DNA of 7,538 nt from Pseudomonadota bacterium (GTDB lineage Bacteria; Myxococcota; Bradymonadia; UBA4248): contig JAGBXG010000185.1 in the NCBI GenBank assembly GCA_017629415.1, positions 1 to 7,538 of the forward strand. Direction: 5' to 3'. Below the pieces are notes generated by a model. The model saw only the letters and a list, made by a program, of their open reading frames with translations. It searched no databases and was not told the DNA's origin. Below, one piece after another: positions 5,400 to 7,538 of the stretch. The first letter of the stretch is position 1. The number at the start of each line of letters is the position of its first letter. The position numbers and the translations under genes are program-made.

Positions 5400-5430
5400 G
5401 CATGGATAAACACAGATTTCCATGCGTCAA
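5400..5430 (-). promoter_or_regulatory. Candidate dnaJ promoter with embedded dyad
   Basis: On the minus strand TTGACG (5425-5430; five of six bases match the -35 consensus) is followed after 16 bases by TATCCA (5403-5408, a poor -10), about 57 bp before the dnaJ start. A 6-bp inverted repeat, GCATGG (5400-5405) / CCATGC (5420-5425), spans the spacer and touches both boxes, as a repressor site would. Sigma-70-like use is inferred. Confidence 0.4.
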
Positions 5431-5440
5431 CTTTATTTAT

Positions 5441-5474
5441 TCCGAACCACGGTTTTGTGGGGCTTTGCCCCGGA
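5441..5474. repeat. Nested GC-rich hairpin
   Basis: GGGGC (5459-5463) and GCCCC (5467-5471) form a tight stem with a TTT loop. An overlapping CCAC / GTGG pair (5447-5450 with 5457-5460) could compete with it. An outer TCCG / CGGA pair (5441-5444 with 5471-5474) would enclose either fold. The core resembles the GGGGGC-type palindromes at the window ends but lacks their flanking GCGCGGCGT block. Confidence 0.4.
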
Positions 5475-5586
5475 TACTATTGGAACTCAGTCTCAAACCT
5501 CGCCAAGGCCCCTTTGGAATCTCGCAATGATGGGCGTTCTTTATGGGTTAGCCAGGTGCTGGTTGCCGATGTTTTGGGGTCGAAAT

Positions 5587-5632
5587 GGGGTACTCAATAG
5601 ACGATATCAGGGGTACTCAATAGACGGTATCA
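5587..5632. repeat. 23-bp tandem repeat, two copies
   Basis: GGGGTACTCAATAGACGATA followed by TCA (5587-5609) is repeated immediately at 5610-5632 with a single change (A to G at the position 5604/5627). The exact head-to-tail copy lies 21 bp past the stop codon of the phosphoesterase. Tandem repeats of about 20 bp with a GGGTACTCAA-like core remind me of the repeated ends of some IS21-family elements. No transposase frame accompanies them, so if this is correct it is a remnant. Confidence 0.8.
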
Positions 5633-5652
5633 AGATATGAATCAAATTATGC

Positions 5653-7401
5653 TTACGGGAATGGCATACAATGTGATTTGACTTCAAAGTGATCTGTACG
5701 AAGGGTACGAATACTGTCTTTGAGCGGGAAATCGAGTGTGAATTGTTCTTCGTCGTCTGTCAGCCATTCGTCGCGGTAGGGAGAATAGGTGGTATGATAC
5801 ATTTTATTGTCGGCAAACCGGATGAGGCGGATATATCCTTCGGCGCCGGCACCGTCCGGAAGGGCATGATAGTTAGAATGATCGACGACGATTTGATGTA
5901 TTTTTCTGCCATCTGCGAGTGTATCGGTGACATGAAAGCGTTTGGAGACATGACCGGATAAGACGATTTCAACGTTTTCGTGAGGGACGATATTGTTTCG
6001 GTGATACCGTTGTGCTTGTGGGCTTCTTGTGCCATTTGAGAAGTAGGCATGTGTAGAAAAAACGGCGATACGATGGGGATATTTAGCCAAAACTTCGTTA
6101 ATCCATTCGTATGGGTAGACATCGTATCCGACGTTTACAAAGATGAAGTCACGTTCAGCGATGGTGACGAGAACATAATGTGAGTGATAGCCTTCAGGTC
6201 CGGCCACAAACCATGAAAAGTCCTGGAATCGTTCCGGTGAGAATGTTTGATCAAACAGAGGGCGAATATGAAATTCGCCGGCATTAAGTTTTAAATAGAT
6301 GTCGTGATTTCCCGGTGTAATACCGTAGGGTACGCCGGGATCTTCAAGGATTCTGTGGGCTTCATCGGCAATGGCAAACTCTTGTTCAAACCATTTTTCG
6401 CCATTTGAGCAGTTCACGACGTCGCCGGCATGGTGCATGTATGCAATTTTACCGTCGAGATATTGATTTTTTACCCATGTTGTGACGTGATTATAAATAC
6501 CATTGGAATGTCCATCGATATAAAAAGTAGAACTTGTATAATTTTGGGTATCGCCAGTAAAAGCAAAGGTATCGGCGCCATTTGCGTTTAATTCCGGGGC
6601 AGCTAAGATAGAAACTTTGCCATTTTGTATATAATCGGCGGTGTTCAGTGTGATTTGTAAAGAAACGCCATTGTCATTTTGCTGCATGGTGGAAATCAGG
6701 CTTATCCACTTGTTTTTTTCGGGGTGCCAGGCATATAAAGCAATGCGTTCGCCTGTGAGTGTTGTGCCGTGATAATCGACAGCAATCATGGGGGTATTGC
6801 CCACTTCGACTGAAAAGAGATGATAGGGCAGGGCATTGACGGCTTGCGTTTCCTGTTTCCATTCAAATGTCGTTTCCCCGTCATACGTGTGCTGTGTGAG
6901 CATCAAATCCGATGTGATATTTTGATAGGCCGTCACGTTTAAAAGCTCGTCGCTGGTTGGACAGATGCATGTTCCCATTTCGCAGATGGCGCCAAAAGAT
7001 GTGCAATCGGCACATGTTTCTCCACAGGTTTGATGGGTATCTCCCGAGCTGCATGGTTCTGGCGGCATGCTTGGGCAATGGCAGTTATCCATCAGATTTG
7101 AACGTGTAAAGATCCGGTTTTGAGCCAAGTCGGTATGGCAATTGTCGCAGATGTTAATTTTGCACAGAATACCGGGTTCTGTACAAGTATAGCCGTATTC
7201 GGTCAAGCAATCCGAGGTACATCCGTCGCCGGTATTCACATTTCCGTCATCGCAGGATTCGTGGGCTTCGAGCAAGCCGTTACCGCATATCGGCGCGGGT
7301 GGATTTTGTCCTGACTGTTCGTTGTGCTCAGGCGTTTCAGGGTCTTCGCAATTTGTGATCCATAACGCCATCAAGGCGCATATCCATAGGTAGTTTTTCA
7401 T
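5653..7401 (-). CDS. Cys-rich lipoprotein with calcineurin-like metallophosphoesterase domain
   Basis: This 582-residue exported protein probably hydrolyses a phosphoester at the cell surface or in the periplasm; the substrate is unknown. Residues 1-17 are a signal peptide and C18 is the likely lipidated cysteine, although the preceding N17 is unusual for a lipobox. An acidic, Pro-rich linker leads to a Myxococcus-type Cys-rich repeat (38-76; ICGNG, CDDGN, GDGC), then more Cys pairs (80-147) and a beta-rich domain (about 150-275). The phosphoesterase domain (about 278-540) shows GDTQ (283-286, D284), AGDVVN (D327), GNHD (364-367), STHAYF (H451) and LSGHV (H484). The usual second His of the first motif is Gln, and that of the last GHxH is Ser (S486); Gln in DTQ is common in this subfamily. 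The start has only a weak GGAA 5 bases upstream. The nearest gene, dnaJ, is 306 bp away and appears unrelated in function. Confidence 0.9.
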   Translation of the reverse strand: MKNYLWICALMALWITNCEDPETPEHNEQSGQNPPAPICGNGLLEAHESCDDGNVNTGDGCTSDCLTEYGYTCTEPGILCKINICDNCHTDLAQNRIFTRSNLMDNCHCPSMPPEPCSSGDTHQTCGETCADCTSFGAICEMGTCICPTSDELLNVTAYQNITSDLMLTQHTYDGETTFEWKQETQAVNALPYHLFSVEVGNTPMIAVDYHGTTLTGERIALYAWHPEKNKWISLISTMQQNDNGVSLQITLNTADYIQNGKVSILAAPELNANGADTFAFTGDTQNYTSSTFYIDGHSNGIYNHVTTWVKNQYLDGKIAYMHHAGDVVNCSNGEKWFEQEFAIADEAHRILEDPGVPYGITPGNHDIYLKLNAGEFHIRPLFDQTFSPERFQDFSWFVAGPEGYHSHYVLVTIAERDFIFVNVGYDVYPYEWINEVLAKYPHRIAVFSTHAYFSNGTRSPQAQRYHRNNIVPHENVEIVLSGHVSKRFHVTDTLADGRKIHQIVVDHSNYHALPDGAGAEGYIRLIRFADNKMYHTTYSPYRDEWLTDDEEQFTLDFPLKDSIRTLRTDHFEVKSHCMPFP

Positions 7402-7472
7402 GAAATTTCCGCGATGTGGGTGATGGATAATAAATTTAACCAGCGTATGTTGGAATCATTTGATGTTTTTTT

Positions 7473-7488
7473 GGGGGGCAAGCCCCCT
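7473..7488. repeat. GGGGGC-type palindrome upstream of the phosphoesterase
   Basis: GGGGGG (7473-7478) and CCCCCT (7483-7488) pair around CAAG, with one G-T pair. A run of seven T's precedes it on the plus strand. The palindrome and the 21 bases after it match, in reverse orientation, bases 1-40 at the other end of the window. It is about 72 bp upstream of the phosphoesterase start codon and probably marks the edge of that gene's promoter region. Confidence 0.6.
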
Positions 7489-7500
7489 GCGGTGCTTTTT

Positions 7501-7534
7501 GCGCGGCGTATTGAGCATTGCGAAATAGCCGCGC
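7501..7534. repeat. Bulged palindrome, copy 4 (REP-like)
   Basis: GCGCGGC (7501-7507), an unpaired G (7508), then TATT; an 11-base loop; AATA (7524-7527) joined to GCCGCGC (7528-7534). The bulged G sits between GC and TAT exactly as in the cluster at 2979-3092, though the stem bases differ. It follows a GGGGGC hairpin, so the two palindrome types occur together here. Confidence 0.7.
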
Positions 7535-7538
7535 AGCG

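Larger units (their letters stand above)
5347..5652. other. Intergenic region between dnaJ and the phosphoesterase
   Basis: These 306 bases lie upstream of dnaJ and downstream of the phosphoesterase stop. They hold a candidate dnaJ promoter (5403-5430), a GC-rich nested hairpin (5441-5474), and the 23-bp tandem repeat (5587-5632). No convincing terminator follows the phosphoesterase. A 72-codon plus-strand frame (5422-5640) runs through the repeats and is not convincing as a gene. The stretch 5475-5586 has coding-like composition but no full-length frame, which would fit a decayed insertion. Confidence 0.5.

Noticed and set aside
5347..5430. 28-residue N-terminal extension of DnaJ from an upstream ATG
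   Set aside because: DnaJ proteins begin at the (M)AKxDYY segment. The extension has no family counterpart, and a purine-rich ribosome site precedes the internal ATG.
5422..5640. Plus-strand 72-codon frame over the 23-bp repeats
   Set aside because: It runs through the hairpin and tandem repeat, has no ribosome site and resembles no protein I know. More likely repeat-derived noise.

Overview
The window carries five protein genes, all on the minus strand, separated by unusually long intergenic spaces rich in palindromes. In transcription order, from the right end to the left, they are: a secreted calcineurin-like metallophosphoesterase lipoprotein with a Cys-rich surface module (5653-7401); the chaperone DnaJ (4240-5346); a class II fructose-bisphosphate aldolase (3137-4099); a PD-(D/E)XK 'Rpn/transposase' nuclease (1776-2783); and a stand-alone ATP-grasp ligase (72-1220). 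Gaps of about 140 to 555 bp, with hairpins and terminators in them, suggest mostly monocistronic units rather than one operon. The five do not form an obvious pathway: two are housekeeping genes, two are accessory genes, and one has an unknown substrate.

The best taxonomic hint is the phosphoesterase. Its mature N-terminus carries a 'Myxococcus cysteine-rich repeat' (DUF4215-like) behind a lipoprotein signal and an acidic, Pro-rich linker. That architecture is typical of Myxococcota, Bradymonadota and related former Deltaproteobacteria. The moderate GC content, AT-rich spacers and a PDDEXK_2-family Rpn protein would fit an uncultured, perhaps host-associated or anaerobic member of that group. 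This is inference; there is no rRNA in the window.

The most striking non-coding content is a set of short palindromes. Three stand side by side at 2979-3092 and a fourth at 7501-7534. All have the same design: a GC-rich outer stem, one unpaired G always just before TAT, an inner stem whose distal base pairs vary but stay complementary, and a short loop. One of them, read on the minus strand, is followed by eight T's and almost certainly serves as the aldolase terminator. A second palindrome type (GGGGGC / GCCCCC) lies at both window ends together with a shared GCGCGGCGT block, in opposite orientations. These look like a REP-like dispersed repeat family.

Other non-coding items are a two-copy 23-bp tandem repeat between dnaJ and the phosphoesterase, which may be the remnant of an insertion-sequence end; a perfect 10-bp inverted repeat upstream of the ATP-grasp gene; and a 9-mer, ATTTGCATG, that recurs in intergenic DNA. 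No tRNA, rRNA, CRISPR array or intact mobile element was seen. I did not find a clear multi-gene novel system. The palindrome family and the phosphoesterase are the most worthwhile leads.
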